Positions 1 through 10,263 of a stretch of 64,000 nucleotides of DNA are shown here, piece after piece. A program made the translations under genes and the position numbers. Position 1 is the stretch's first letter. Each line of letters starts with the position of its first letter. The notes beneath the pieces were generated by a model, which was not told the origin of the DNA, made no database searches, and was given only the letters and a program-made list of their open reading frames with translations. The DNA is from Aristolochia californica (Eukaryota; Streptophyta; Magnoliopsida; Piperales; Aristolochiaceae). Where the stretch lies: NCBI GenBank assembly GCA_029961685.1, contig JARWKL010000007.1, forward strand, positions 8,517,406 to 8,581,405, in the 5' to 3' direction.

Positions 1-57
1 CCATGGAAGTAAGCTTTGTCTATTAGCTGCTTTGTTCTGCTCGCCAATCCCTCCAAG

Positions 58-438
58 CTAAAAGGCAAATTCTTGGTGGTGATGTATATTAGAAGAAGCA
101 TGGTGCTGATTGGCCCTTTTCTGTGGATCATCTACACGCTCTGCATGTAGCTCAGTACCATGAGCAGACAAATTCACAGAAGATGCATCAAATATCAAAA
201 GATCAACAACATCGGGCATTAAATTGTCCCAATCATATCCTGCCACTTCATCCTTAGCTTGCTTGAATTGACACACCTCCTGGAAGTTTACATCAATTTC
301 AATTGCACTCTGTTTTTCTAGTGAACTACCTCGAACAAAGTGTACAAGGAACCCTGGAGTCTCAACCATGTCTATTATCAGTATCAGTTTCAATAGCATG
401 GCAAAGTGTACCTCTACTATGGGGACTAATACAGTCAT
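58..438 (-). other. Unidentified open frame, possible exon or gene fragment
   Basis: A 126-codon open frame reads on the minus strand with an acidic middle (KDEVAGYDWDNLMPDVV) and a His-rich end. I do not recognise the family. It lies downstream, in the same direction, of the broken ADP/ATP carrier, so it may belong to the same pseudogene region or be an exon of another gene cut by the window edge. No clear splice signals were found. Nothing else is visible between 1 and 445. Confidence 0.25.
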
Positions 439-444
439 ATTTTA

Positions 445-1165
445 AGGTCCTAGATAGCTTCACAGCTACACCAGATGTCATCATCATCCTTCTTCGAACA
501 ATATCAATTGGGTAGGAAGGCAACCCAGCACCGATTGTGATCCCCCAACCCAGACAGAAACTTGGGAAGAAACTATCTTGTAGCTCGCCAACCAGAACCA
601 CAGGCTTAAGGGTATCATACATTCCGAAGTAGAGTCCACGGTAAACAATAATTCCCACACGGGATGTTAAATCCACGATAATGACCAGCAATGCCATCTG
701 ATTTTAAGTGTCTTCTTGTAAACATCTATAAGACCCTTGAACTGCCTCTCACCTCCCTTCTTGGAAGCCTTGGCATCATTGGCTACACATCGAGCATAAC
801 CGAGTGAATAGACAAAAGAAGGGAAGAAGCACCAGTACATCCTCCCGATGCCCAGTTACCAACAACCCATTTCCAATATCCATCTCTATCTCTCTTGAAA
901 TTGAAGGGTCTCTGGAAATAATCCTGAAAGGTAAAGTTAAGGGCCTGGGTGGGAAAGTAACGGATAACATTTGCAGCATTTCCCTTCCACAAAGATACAA
1001 CCCCCTCATCCTTGATTGTTCTTGCAAAGCAATCACCAATGTCCTTGTCGGGTTCAGAGAGCTTGCCAACTTTGAGTATTTCATCCTAATTCTGGATCAA
1101 GAGCTTCACCCGCTCAATTGGTACAACTGTTGTTTTTGAGACAGCAGCAGAAACACCAAACTTAA
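445..1165 (-). pseudogene. ADP/ATP carrier (mitochondrial AAC) pseudogene
   Basis: Three shifted frames on the minus strand together match a plant mitochondrial ADP/ATP translocase, the inner-membrane exchanger of ATP and ADP. In order they are GVSAAVSKTTVVPIERVKLL (first carrier repeat, about 1090-1160), [19 protein letters not shown] then [13 protein letters not shown] (about 850-985), and [31 protein letters not shown] and the nucleotide-carrier signature RRRMMM (about 490-660). At least two frameshifts separate them, at about 1080 and 720-790. The N-terminal presequence and roughly the last 45 residues are missing. No introns are seen, so a processed copy is possible but not proven. It cannot encode a working carrier. 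Confidence 0.85.
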
Positions 1166-1639
1166 TATCACAGTCACCGTCTGTTATAACAAGATTATCA
1201 AAGTTCAAGCCAATTCCCATCTCGAAGATATGCCCAGGCATAGTTGATGAAATATACAGCCTTTCAACTGGAATTCCACGGATCTTGATGAAAGGAACTG
1301 CACATACTCTTCTGCAACAACAAATTCGTCTCTTGGGCACGCCCGATGATTTCACCCACACCACCATCAGGGTCCTCGACCTATTGTGGCCATTTTCGAC
1401 CAAAAATCATTGTACCGAAAGTGTCTTCTTCCGTCAAGGCTACCCGCTCCACGGCGAAATCAAATGTTTTGGGATTTGGTTCTTTCCTGTTCCCAGCACC
1501 GTTGTCGCCGAGAAGAACTACCCTCGGAAGCATTTCCCGACTGCGAATAGCTAAGGCATCTAGCCAGAATTTATCGTGAAGCTTCTCAACGCGGAAATTT
1601 CCAATTTCCCCGACTGCTGATTTCATTACTCTAGGCGTT
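1166..1639 (-). other. Unidentified coding-like sequence joined to the AAC pseudogene
   Basis: Minus-strand open frames run through the 5' end of the carrier pseudogene into sequence that is not an AAC presequence (FEMGIGLNFDNLVITDGDC at about 1170-1230; NRKEPNPKTFDFAVERVAL at about 1430-1490). I do not recognise this part. It may be the flank of a processed pseudogene or a captured piece of another gene. Confidence 0.25.
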
Positions 1640-1832
1640 GGCGCTGGATTTCCATGCTCAGAGGAGTTAGGTCGACCATATGTTGGACGGCCGTTCCCGA
1701 TGGTTAACGGGGAGTCTCGGGAATTTTCGAGATAGGTAGGCGCTGGATTTCCACACTCGGAGGAGTTAGGTCCACCCTCTGCTGGATGGCCGTTCCTAAT
1801 GGCGAACGGGAAGTCTCGGAAATTTTCAAGAC
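1640..1832 (-). repeat. Two-copy tandem repeat, 99 bp period, in an open frame
   Basis: Units start at 1640 and 1739, both with GGCGCTGGATTTCCA, and stay alignable to about 1832. The period is 99 bp (33 codons), so the minus-strand frame 1381-1869 stays open through both copies; each encodes a segment containing PNSSExGNPAPT. Copies differ at scattered bases. No protein family was recognised. Confidence 0.75.
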
Positions 1833-1869
1833 AAAGGCCCCATGGTGGGTGCCATTCCCATTTTGCCAA

Positions 1870-2439
1870 TGTTCAATCTATGCTGCAGTTGGCCTGTTCC
1901 CGACGACGAACAATAGCAAATTGAGGCTGAAGTTTCGAATAGGGTTGGCGCTCGTCGAACTGTTCCGACGGGCTTTTTGCCCCTGTCGTTACTTTTGGAG
2001 TGCCAGGCTCCCCCTGTTCGGAATTCCCGGCTTTGGATTGCGCCTCTAGAATTCCCTGCTCGGCGATTTGAGGTCAGTCGACGAACAGCAGCGACTGTTC
2101 ATATTCGGCGACCTTCCTCTCTCGTTCTGAAAAAAAAAATTGACGCTTCACGAATTCCAATAACCTATTTTCCATTTTAATCACATACTCGTGTAGCATC
2201 ATGAAATTTCTTTGTGAAGTACTGCGCATATATTTCATCGACAATTCGCTTATGGTTTCAGCTCCGATACAAATTTGATACAATTCTAGGATATAACACC
2301 GTGATTCGCATGAAAAAAATAAAATAAAATAGAAAATCAAAGCTTGAAAACCCTCTCGTGTGTAGGAGAACTTAAACCCTCTGTTTTAACCTAAATTCTG
2401 ACTTCCCTCTTTTTATTCCATTCCCCCTCTAAATAGGGT
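1870..2439. other. Intergenic, no gene recognised
   Basis: Moderately GC-rich up to about 2110, then AT-rich. Short open frames on both strands show no recognisable motif. No RNA gene or inverted repeat was seen. Confidence 0.5.
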
Positions 2440-2444
2440 TTATG

Positions 2445-2648
2445 TGTTAGAGTTTAACTTTCGCTTACCTAATAGATCGGTTTTTTGGATAGTATTGGCT
2501 AAGTGTTTGACATGGTGTCAGAGCCAAGTCTCACGTTCCGCGTTCGAATTCCAGAGGGCAACTGTAGAAACCCGGGAATGGTTGTTATAGTTTGGCCTTT
2601 TGCTACCTAATAGATCTGTCTTTTGTAGTATTGGCTAGGGGTTTAATA
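2445..2648 (+). mobile_element. TRIM-1, miniature LTR retrotransposon (204 bp)
   Basis: Two direct repeats, 2445-2512 (68 bp) and 2583-2648 (66 bp), share TGTTAKAGTTT at the left end and CCTAATAGATCKGT plus AGTATTGGCTA further right. A primer site TGGTGTCAGAGC (2513-2524), one base off the tRNA-Met type, directly follows the first repeat. The purine-rich CGGGAATGG precedes the second. A perfect 5 bp target duplication TTATG flanks the element (2440-2444 and 2649-2653). It has no coding capacity, so it must have been mobilised in trans. TRIM-2 at 33302-33552 is a second family member. The middle of both LTRs is shorter than in TRIM-2. Confidence 0.85.
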
Positions 2649-2653
2649 TTATG

Positions 2654-2810
2654 TCCACAAGGTTTAAGAGAAAATTACAATTTTGCTCCTCCATTGCATT
2701 TAACTTTAAAAGTAAACTAAATGACTACGTAACTGACTCAGTCAGAGTAATTGACTCAGTCGTGGTATCTCTGCCTGACTCTGCCCACTATTGGGTTCAT
2801 AACACCAAAC
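2654..2810. other. Short spacer
   Basis: No feature recognised between TRIM-1 and the copia fragment. Confidence 0.4.
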
Positions 2811-3092
2811 TCATGGAGCTTGTTTTAATCCATAGAGTGTCCTTCTTAATTTATACACCTTAATCTCATATCCAAACTTTGCATAACCAAGAGCAAATAA
2901 TTCTTTGTAATAAATGTCGAACTCTTGTTTGTAACCTTTAGCGACCAAGTGTGCCTTGTATTTGTCAACTTCACCACTCTCTTTCAACTTTGTCTTGTAG
3001 ATCCCCACTTCACACCTATGGTCTTTTGCCCTTTTAGAAGCTTTGTCAACTCCCAAGTGTTGTTTTCTTTCAATGGCATCATATCAGCAAAC
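2811..3092 (-). mobile_element. Ty1/copia reverse-transcriptase fragment, Copia-2 family
   Basis: The minus strand encodes KTKLKESGEVDKYKAHLVAK and YKLRRTLYGLKQAP, parts of the copia reverse transcriptase. Long stretches match Copia-2 (25004-25060 and 25231-25410) almost base for base. The sequence between the two motifs is deleted relative to Copia-2, so this is a truncated piece without LTRs. It ends directly against the Rab geranylgeranyltransferase pseudogene. Confidence 0.85.
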
Positions 3093-3099
3093 AAGTCAG

Positions 3100-3807
3100 G
3101 ACTCGCCCAAGCTTGGTGAGCATACCTAAAAATTCCTGATATGAGAATTTACCCTTCAAAACTTTATGTTGTTGAGGTTGTCATTAGACATGCTGTGGGC
3201 ATTGTTTCATCGAATGCTTTCCAATGAGGATATCCTTCTCAGTTAGAATTTTCCCTTAACTTACAAGATCATTAAGTGGATTGTGATGAAAAATCTGAGG
3301 GGGCGATGATTGTTTGGAAAGTAGAAAACTTTTATATTGAAGAAGATATTAGTAAGAACTTAAATTCTTTTGGTGTTTCATTTGAGACCACAAAAATCCA
3401 TAAGGAGCATCAAGTAATGGTTTCAAGGTGGAATATTGAAGCCATAGAGAATGATATAAATCTATTCCGGGAGTTGTTGTCTGAAATAGACAGGTTAGTC
3501 TCCTCTCAAAATTAGTTTTTAGTTGGTTGATGAATGTCTTATTTTGAGGAATTTCTCTCTCTCTCTCTCTCTCCCCCTCTTACATCTTGGTATTGCGTTG
3601 ATCTCCTTTATATTTTTATTTTTCAATAAAATAGGGCAGCTTACACTAGCACGTTTATTAATGGCTCTTGATGAGTTGATGGTTCTATCCACCGACAGAA
3701 GGAGCCACTCTAAAGAGATTTTAGAGCTCTATAATGATTTGATGAAGCTAGATCCTATACATTCCAGATATTATATGGACGAGCACAAGTTACTTATACT
3801 AGAGCAG
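3100..3807 (+). pseudogene. Rab geranylgeranyltransferase alpha subunit (RGTA) gene fragment
   Basis: RGTA is the alpha subunit of the enzyme that attaches geranylgeranyl groups to Rab GTPases. Exon A (about 3100-3493) encodes KLYVVEVVIRHAVGIVSSNA, an in-frame TGA, a TAA just before 3276, then DCDEKSEGAMIVWKVENF to NLFRELLSEID. Exon B (3627-3807) encodes DSKIGQLTLARLLMALDELM to YYMDEHKLLILEQ and ends at a good donor (GTGAGT at 3808). Reading D-S-K-I-G needs the intron to end at 3626, where the expected AG is AA. Two stops plus a lost acceptor make it a pseudogene. The intron has a CT run at 3553-3574. Upstream catalytic and downstream LRR exons are absent. Confidence 0.8.
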
Positions 3808-4854
3808 GTGAGTTGCAGTTCATGTTTGATATTCATTGCAAATTATTCTTGAATGTAGTTCCAATCTTGATTTTTTAATATATCATAAATGATTTGTGTT
3901 CTAGGTTTGATTGAACCTTGAATTGAACATGTTATGGATACACAACCTAAAAACCTTTCAACACCTAATGAAAGTCGGAAACTGAGTCCATTGTGCCAAA
4001 TTGGTAAAACAACCTATTATCCCTGCTTTCCAATGTATTTTTTCTTTTTAAAAAATGTGGGTCCCAATGCTTGCAAATGACAATTCGTCAAAAATAAAAC
4101 ATGGCATGAAAGTGGTATTTGAGAGAGTAATTTATTACAATGCATCTGCCAGTAAAACATGTTAGTAAGATATTGGCCTGAAATAAGTAAATGTTGAAGT
4201 TGTATGCAGTTTAGTGAAAGAAATAATTAAGTAGAATCCTTCTTTAGTATGTGGGTAATACAAAGATTAAAAACAATGAAGATATTACAGTCTGACTTAA
4301 AGTTTAAAGGTAAAATTTGAAGGGCCAGAAGTAGGGGTTTCGGGTGTTAGGAGAAATAGCAAACAGAGAAAGAGAAAAAAAAAAATGACTTCTACACAGC
4401 CATTACTATATTCCAAATTAGGTTAGATTAATCAAAAGATGTTCTTTTTTATTTCGTATGATGCCTTTCATGGGCATTGATTTACCAGCTTTGGAAACCC
4501 TTTTTCTCACTTATTGTACGTATGATTGCTGCTCTAAGAAGAAGAAAATTGTACTCAGTTCTACTAAAAATAATCAAATACTTGTGTTGTAGCAATTTTT
4601 AACAGGAAGTAACTTGAAAACTGAAGTGATAACTTACTACATCTAGACTACCTAATCTAGAGAGAACTACCCATCTCATTTTCTCTAGGCAGTCAATTGC
4701 TTGAGCATGAGCACTTGTCCAGGTCCATTATTTGGGACAGCTAGAGATTGATTGTCTTCTTCTCTCTTTTTTAAAATTTATTATTATTATTTATTTATTT
4801 ATATATTTATTTATTTTTTGAGAAAGGTGAAGTTTTATTCCAAAAACAAGGAAT
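3808..4854. other. AT-rich non-coding stretch
   Basis: Starts with the donor of the broken RGTA fragment, but no following RGTA exon could be found. An A/T-only run (TTATTATTATTTATTTATTT type) sits at about 4775-4815. No gene or RNA was recognised. Confidence 0.5.
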
Positions 4855-5070
4855 ACAAACTTAGGTAGGGGTGCCTCTTACATTGAGATTGGAGAGCCAC
4901 CCCTTGCTTAGCTAAAGGATGAGTCGTGTTGTTTGCTAATCGATGTACATGAGTCCTATAGTTAAAATTAGAAACTAGATTCATAATATCATAGAAGGGT
5001 TGTGAATGCCTCCCCGATGATTTGGCTTCCTTGGCACACCAGGTGACCAGAATGTTGGAGTTGCGTCAAA
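4855..5070 (-). other. RNase H-like (LINE or reverse-transcriptase-like) C-terminal remnant
   Basis: The minus strand reads SNFNYRTHVHRLANNTTHPL followed by AKQGVALQS. This resembles the 'HV.R..N..AH.LA' tail of plant RVT_3/RNase H domains found in LINEs and related proteins. Only the tail is alignable and no complete domain is present. The call is tentative. Confidence 0.4.
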
Positions 5071-5129
5071 TCCACTAGGGACCGCCAATTGATTTTTTGT
5101 TCAAGAAAATGCCTTGCTTGAGTCTTTGG

Positions 5130-5426
5130 AGTTCTATAGTAGTGGAGTTAGCATCATTGATTGGCCTTGAGTTGGAAGCCACTGTGACTCCCTCATACGT
5201 CTATGGCTTTCTGTGGCCATTCTCTGCCTGAGCAAACGATGCTTTCAATAAGGACAAGTGCATTGCAAGGTTTCCCCCCCTACCCATCCCATATCAAGGA
5301 ATGACATGAACAAGACGGGATAAGCGTCGTAAAAAGGAAAAGGTGGTGAGGTAGACGAGGAGGGGAGTTCCACAATAGTAGAGTCAGCAACATCGGTTGC
5401 CCTGAGTAGGAAGCCATCTTGACTCT
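5130..5426. repeat. Degenerate direct duplication at the Copia-1 target
   Basis: A segment near 5138-5200 (TAGTGGAGTTAGCATC then TGGAAGCCACTGTGACTCCC) recurs near 5383-5425 (TAGTAGAGTCAGCAAC then AGGAAGCCATCTTGACTC). The second copy is split by Copia-1 and continues at 10264 as ACTCCCTCATGCATCTATG, matching ACTCCCTCATACGTCTATG after 5191. Period about 240 bp. Confidence 0.6.
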
Positions 5427-5608
5427 TGTTATCGTATTCAATTTAAGAATGTATTAGGAATTATAATAGTTTAAGTGGGAGGGGCATTATTGTAATTATC
5501 TTTGGCTTGTCACTTAAGAGACTATATATGTGCAACAGGAAGAAAACAAAAAAGACGATTTTACAAGAAAAGCTCTCGGGTTATTATCGATTTGGGAATT
5601 TACTGACA
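5427..5608 (+). repeat. Copia-1 5' LTR (182 bp)
   Basis: Begins TGTTATCGTATTCAAT and ends TTTACTGACA. It is collinear with the 3' LTR at 10081 with only scattered substitutions. It contains TATATATG near 5525, a possible promoter element. Confidence 0.92.
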
Positions 5609-5641
5609 TGGTATGGGAATTTACTGACATGGTATCAGAGC
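5594..5641 (+). repeat. 21 bp duplication at the LTR/PBS junction of Copia-1
   Basis: The 21 bp at 5594-5614 is repeated exactly at 5615-5635, so the LTR end TTTACTGACA and the first bases of the primer site (TGGTAT) occur twice before the full PBS TGGTATCAGAGC at 5630. The 3' LTR does not have it. Confidence 0.85.
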
Positions 5642-6169
5642 TGCGTTTCGAGATCATCGATGTCATCTGAGTAATCCTTCGACACTTTCGGTGCTCTCAA
5701 AGGTGGGTTATCTCCCCCCTCTTTCTCAATTCGTCGGTTCTCGATTCTAGGTTCTCGGTTCTCGGTTCTCAGTTTGCAGTGGATTTCAGAGGATCTTGCG
5801 GTGTCATCTGGATTTTGCAGTGGATTTCAGAGGTTCCTTACGAAGGTTTTGATCTTTGTGACTTTCGGTGCTTTCTATGCATTACCTTCTGGGAGCAGCA
5901 CTGTTTCCATTGGAGCAGTACCTTCTCAATTCTCGATTCGGCATATATTAAGGGGGTAAGCGGCAATCGATTGGAATGGTGTTGGGGCGAGAGTGTCGCT
6001 TGGCTCTATTTCGAATTTTTTGTTTTTTGTTGCTGAGACATAGCAGAGGGCTTCGGCAGATATCAAGGTGAATTATTCTTCCTAGTTGGGAGAAAACAGG
6101 GTGATGAGACATTTTATCCTCAGTGGAATCAAGTTATATATATAATAGTTAAGCTATGAATTTTTTTTT

Positions 6170-7097
6170 GTGGATTTCTATCCAGAGAGGTTTCGGGGTT
6201 ATTTGCATTTTATCTTGTCATCTGATAGGTTAGACTCGGTCCCTATTCATTTCATGGGTAAAAATTACACTCCCTGGGAATTTCAGTTTCGTTTATTTGT
6301 TATGGGAAAAGAGTTATGTGGTCATATAGAAGGGAGTGATCCCGCACCTCGAGAGGTCAAGGCTTTGTCCAAGTAGAAAGTCAAAGTTGCTAGGGTTATG
6401 ACTTGGATCCTTGGCTCCGTTGAGCCTCACTTTGTTCTCAATCTGAGGCCTTATAAAAATGTGATTGACTTGTGGAATTACCTCAGCAAGGTTTACCATT
6501 AAGACAACACGGCTCGACGTTTTCAATTGGAGTATGAGATGGCTAATTTCACACAAGGAAGTCTCTCCATTGAGGAATATTTTTTTGGTTTTCAAAATCC
6601 GATTTTGACATTGCACGTTCTAATATGATGAATCGTCATCCTATACCATCTCTATATGCTTCTTTCAGTGAACTTCTCCGTGAGGAGCAACGTATAGTAA
6701 CTCATGCTAGCATGGAACATCGGGCTAATGTTAGTGCCCCTGTTACTGTGGCTTATGCAGCACAGGGAAGGAATAAGGGTAGAGACATGCATGTTATTCA
6801 GTGCTTTAGTTGTAAAGCCTTTGGTCATATTGCTCGGGATTGCCATCAGAAGTTATGTAACTACTGCAAAAAACAATGTCATATCATCTTTGCCTGTCCC
6901 AATCAACATAAAAGGAAGCAGGGTACTGCTTATTATGCCTCTATTGGTGCCTCTAGTTCTGCTGCATTGTTTGCTGCCCCGCCGGTTGTTCCTATTCCTA
7001 CCTCTACAGCCTTAGCAAACCCGAACATACTCACTCCTGAAATGGTAATTTTGGGCTCTCAGGTAATTATAAAGTTTCTTCTAAGCCAAGGTATTTT
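6170..7097 (+). pseudogene. Copia-1 gag remnant with two zinc knuckles
   Basis: The frame from 6170 gives a gag N-terminal domain (MGKNYTPWEFQFRLFVMGKE) that stops at 6374 and resumes as VMTWILGSVEPHFVLNLRPY. From 6625 the frame holds two CX2CX4HX4C knuckles: CFSCKAFGHIARDC and CNYCKKQCHIIFAC. These are the nucleic-acid-binding part of gag. Stops inside the first half and a frameshift near 7085 before the protease break the polyprotein. Confidence 0.85.
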
Positions 7098-10066
7098 GAC
7101 TCTGGAGCGTTTAACCATATGACCAATACTGTTGTTTCTCTTTCCAATATCAGAATTTATGATGGAAATCTGATAATTAACACCGTTGATGGCAGTTCTC
7201 TTCCTATCAGTGTTGTTGGTGATCTTTTCACTTCCTTAACTGATGTTTATGTATCTCTTGACCTCACCACAAATCTTATTTATGTTGGTCAATTGGTTGA
7301 TAATAATTATAAAGTTTGTTTCTCTTGTTCTGGTTGTGTCGTGCGGGATCCAGTGTCAAAACGATGATCACGAAGGGGCCTAAAGTGGGACGACTCTTTC
7401 CTCTTAATGTATGTCCTTCCCCCATTATTCCTAGTTTTCCTTTACTTTCCTATGAATGTAATGTTGTTGGTTCTAAAACTAAGATGTGGCATAGACGTCT
7501 AGGCCACCCAAACTTTGATGTACTTCGTAAGTTCATTCTGGTTTATTGGGACATAAAATGTGATCTTTTATTGATCTTTCTTTTGAATGTCCATCATGCA
7601 AACTTGGCAAAAGTAAAGTTCTACTTTTTCCTCATCATGTATCTCATGCCTTACAGTGTTTCAATATTATTCATACTGATGTTTGGCGAATTGCACCTGT
7701 TGGTTCTCATGCGCATTACAAATACTTTGTTACTTTTATGATAACTGTAGTCGCTTTATTTGGGTTTATTTCCTACGGGCTAAGGTTAAAGTTTTTTTTA
7801 TTATTTAAGTGTTTTCTTGCGCTTCTTGAGACTCAATTCTCTGCCAGCATCAAGGTCTTGCGTTCTGATTCAGGCGACGAATACATGTCTAATGATTTTC
7901 AGGACTTTCTTCAAAGCAAATGGATCGTCTCTCAACGTTCTTGTCCTTCAACACTGCAACAAAATGGTGTTGTTGAGAGGAAAAATCGACACCTTCTTGA
8001 TGTAGAAAAAACTCTTTTACTTGAATCATCTGTTCTTCCTCGTTTTTTGTGTGAAGCGCTTTCTACTTCGGTTCATTTGATCAATCGCTTACCCTCTCCT
8101 ACATTACATCATGTTTCTCTTTTTTTTTTAAGTTGTTTGGCCATTCTCCTTCATATTTTGATCTTCGAACATTTGGTTGTGTTTGTTTTGTGCATCTTCT
8201 TGCTCATGAACGACATAAACTTACAACTCAATATGTTAAGTGTGGTTTTCTTGGTTATGTCGTGTTTCTAGGAATGTGGTTTTCTTTGAAAATTAATAAT
8301 TTTTTCCATCTCATGTTGGGCTACCATCTGCATCTTTATATCTTTTGCCTAGCTTTTATGATTCCCCGATAATTGTGGAAAGGTTCAATCCTGGTTTTGT
8401 GTATGGAAGACGTAGTCGACATGAGTCTGGTTCCACTTCCTCTTTGTCCCCCTCACGATCTTGACCTAGTGCCTACTCCTACTCCTGCTCCTTCCACCAC
8501 TCTACATCGGTCTACTTGCCCTTCTCCTCTATTTTCAATCCCTCTTGCTACAAATAGGCTATGGAACATGAGTGTTGGCAAAATATAATGCAAACAGAAC
8601 TTCAACCACTTAAGGAGAATCACACTTAGGATATTGTTCCTTGCCCCCCCTACAATCAAACCTCTTGTGAGTAAATGAGTTTTCTCTATAAAGCTTCGCT
8701 CTGATGGCTCTTTGGATTAGCACAAAGCTCGCCTAGTAGCTCTGGGCAACAAACAAGAATATGGGATTAATAATGAGGATATATTTGTTCATGTTGCCAA
8801 AATGACCACGGTTCGAACTATCTTAGCTATTGCTGCTTCCCAGACGTGGCAACTGAATCAGATGGATGTGAAGAACGTCTTTCTTCACGGTGATCTTCAA
8901 GAAGAGATCTACACGAAGCTTCCCTCTAGTATGACTACTTCTTCTCCTCATGATGTCTGTAAGCTAAGGCGTTCTCTATATGGACTCAAGCAAGCTCCCT
9001 GAGTTTGGTTTGAGAAGTTTCGTAGTACACTGCTTACCTTCAGGTTTACACAAAGTCAATATGATTCTTCGCTCTTCTTCTACAAATTTGCATCGGGTAT
9101 AGTCCTTCTCTTGGTTTATGTGGATGATATTATCATTACTGGCACTGGCTATGGTTTGATTACTAAGGTTCAATAGTTGTTGCATGTCACTTTCCATATG
9201 AAAGATCTTGGCTAGCTCACATACTTCTTAGGACTGGAAGTACATCATCGGGCCAAAGGTATTTTCTTAAACCAGTATAAGTATATTCAAGATATTATTA
9301 CCTTGGCTATTTTGGAGGATACTTCTTCTGTTGATACTCCTATGGAGGTAAATGTCAAATACAGGAAAGATGAAGGGGACCTTCTAGATGAGCCTACTCT
9401 CTATCGGCGCCTGGTTAGGAGTCTCATTTACTTGATCACTACTTGCCATGATATCTCCTATGTCGTTTGTCAAGTCAGTCACTTTATGTCTTCTCCTCGG
9501 TATTTTCATATTGTTGTAATTCAACGCATCATCCGCTATATTCAAAGTTCTCCTACTCATGGGTTATTCCTTCCTACAGGCTCATCTCTTCAACTTGTTG
9601 CTTATAGTGATGTTGATTGGGTTAGGTGTCTGGATACACGTCGATTTACTACAGGTTGGTGTATGTTTTTAGGTGATGCCTTAATTTCTTGGAGATGTAA
9701 GAAACAAGATCGTGTTTCTAAATCCTTTACTAAGGCCGAGTATCGTGCCATGCCTATTGCTTATTCTGAGATTGTATGGCTTCACAGTCTTCTTGAGGAA
9801 CTAGAGTTCCTTCGTACTACTTCTACCCCTCTTCATGCTGATAACACTAGTGCTATTCAGATTGCCACCAATCCCCTTTTTCATGAACGCACTAAGCACA
9901 TTGAGGTTGATTGTCATTCTATCTGAGATACCTTAGAAAGTCGGGTGATATCTCTTCCTTACATTTTTTCAAATATCCAAGTGGCCGATGTCTTCACCAA
10001 ATCAATGACTCGACAGAGGTATCAATTTTTGGTTGGCAAATTGTTGTTGGTTGACTTACCAACAAC
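7098..10066 (+). pseudogene. Copia-1 pol remnant (protease, integrase, RT, RNase H)
   Basis: Protease DSGAFNHMT starts at 7098. The pre-integrase motif MWHRRLGHPN is near 7487. The integrase core keeps its three acidic positions (HTDVW near 7674, RSDSGDEY near 7864, NGVVERKNRH near 7960), but its frame is shifted in several places. RT has NQMDVKNVFLHGDLQEEIY, SLYGLKQAP followed by a TGA, and YVDDIIITG near 9117. RNase H (9303-9926) has YSDVDW and NPLFHERTKHIEVDCHS. Several stops and shifts rule out a working polyprotein. Confidence 0.9.
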
Positions 10067-10080
10067 AATTTGAGGGGAGA

Positions 10081-10263
10081 TGTTATCATATTCAATTTAA
10101 GAATGTATTAGGAATTATAATAGTTTAAGTGGGGAGGGGCATTATTGTAATTATCTTTGGTTTGTCACTTAAGAGACTATATATGTGCAACGGGAAGAAA
10201 ACAGAAAAGACTATTTTACGAGAAAAACTCTCGAGTTATTATCGATTTGGGAATTTATTGACA
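10081..10263 (+). repeat. Copia-1 3' LTR (183 bp)
   Basis: Starts TGTTATCATATTCAAT right after the purine tract and ends TTTATTGACA. Host sequence ACTCCCTCAT resumes at 10264. Confidence 0.92.

Larger units (their letters stand above)
5427..10263 (+). mobile_element. Copia-1, degenerate full-length Ty1/copia retrotransposon
   Basis: LTRs at 5427-5608 and 10081-10263 bracket gag and pol remnants in the order gag, protease, integrase, reverse transcriptase, RNase H, which defines Ty1/copia. The PBS (TGGTATCAGAGC, 5630-5641) and a purine tract (TTGAGGGGAGA, 10070-10080) are in the expected places. The target duplication is ACTCT/ACTCC, one mismatch. Frames are broken by several stops and shifts, so the element cannot move on its own. 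Confidence 0.93.

Noticed and set aside
2513..2560. Possible tRNA gene (B-box-like GTTCGAATTCC)
   Set aside because: No acceptor-stem pairing or anticodon arm could be built; the motif is explained by the TRIM-1 interior next to its primer site.
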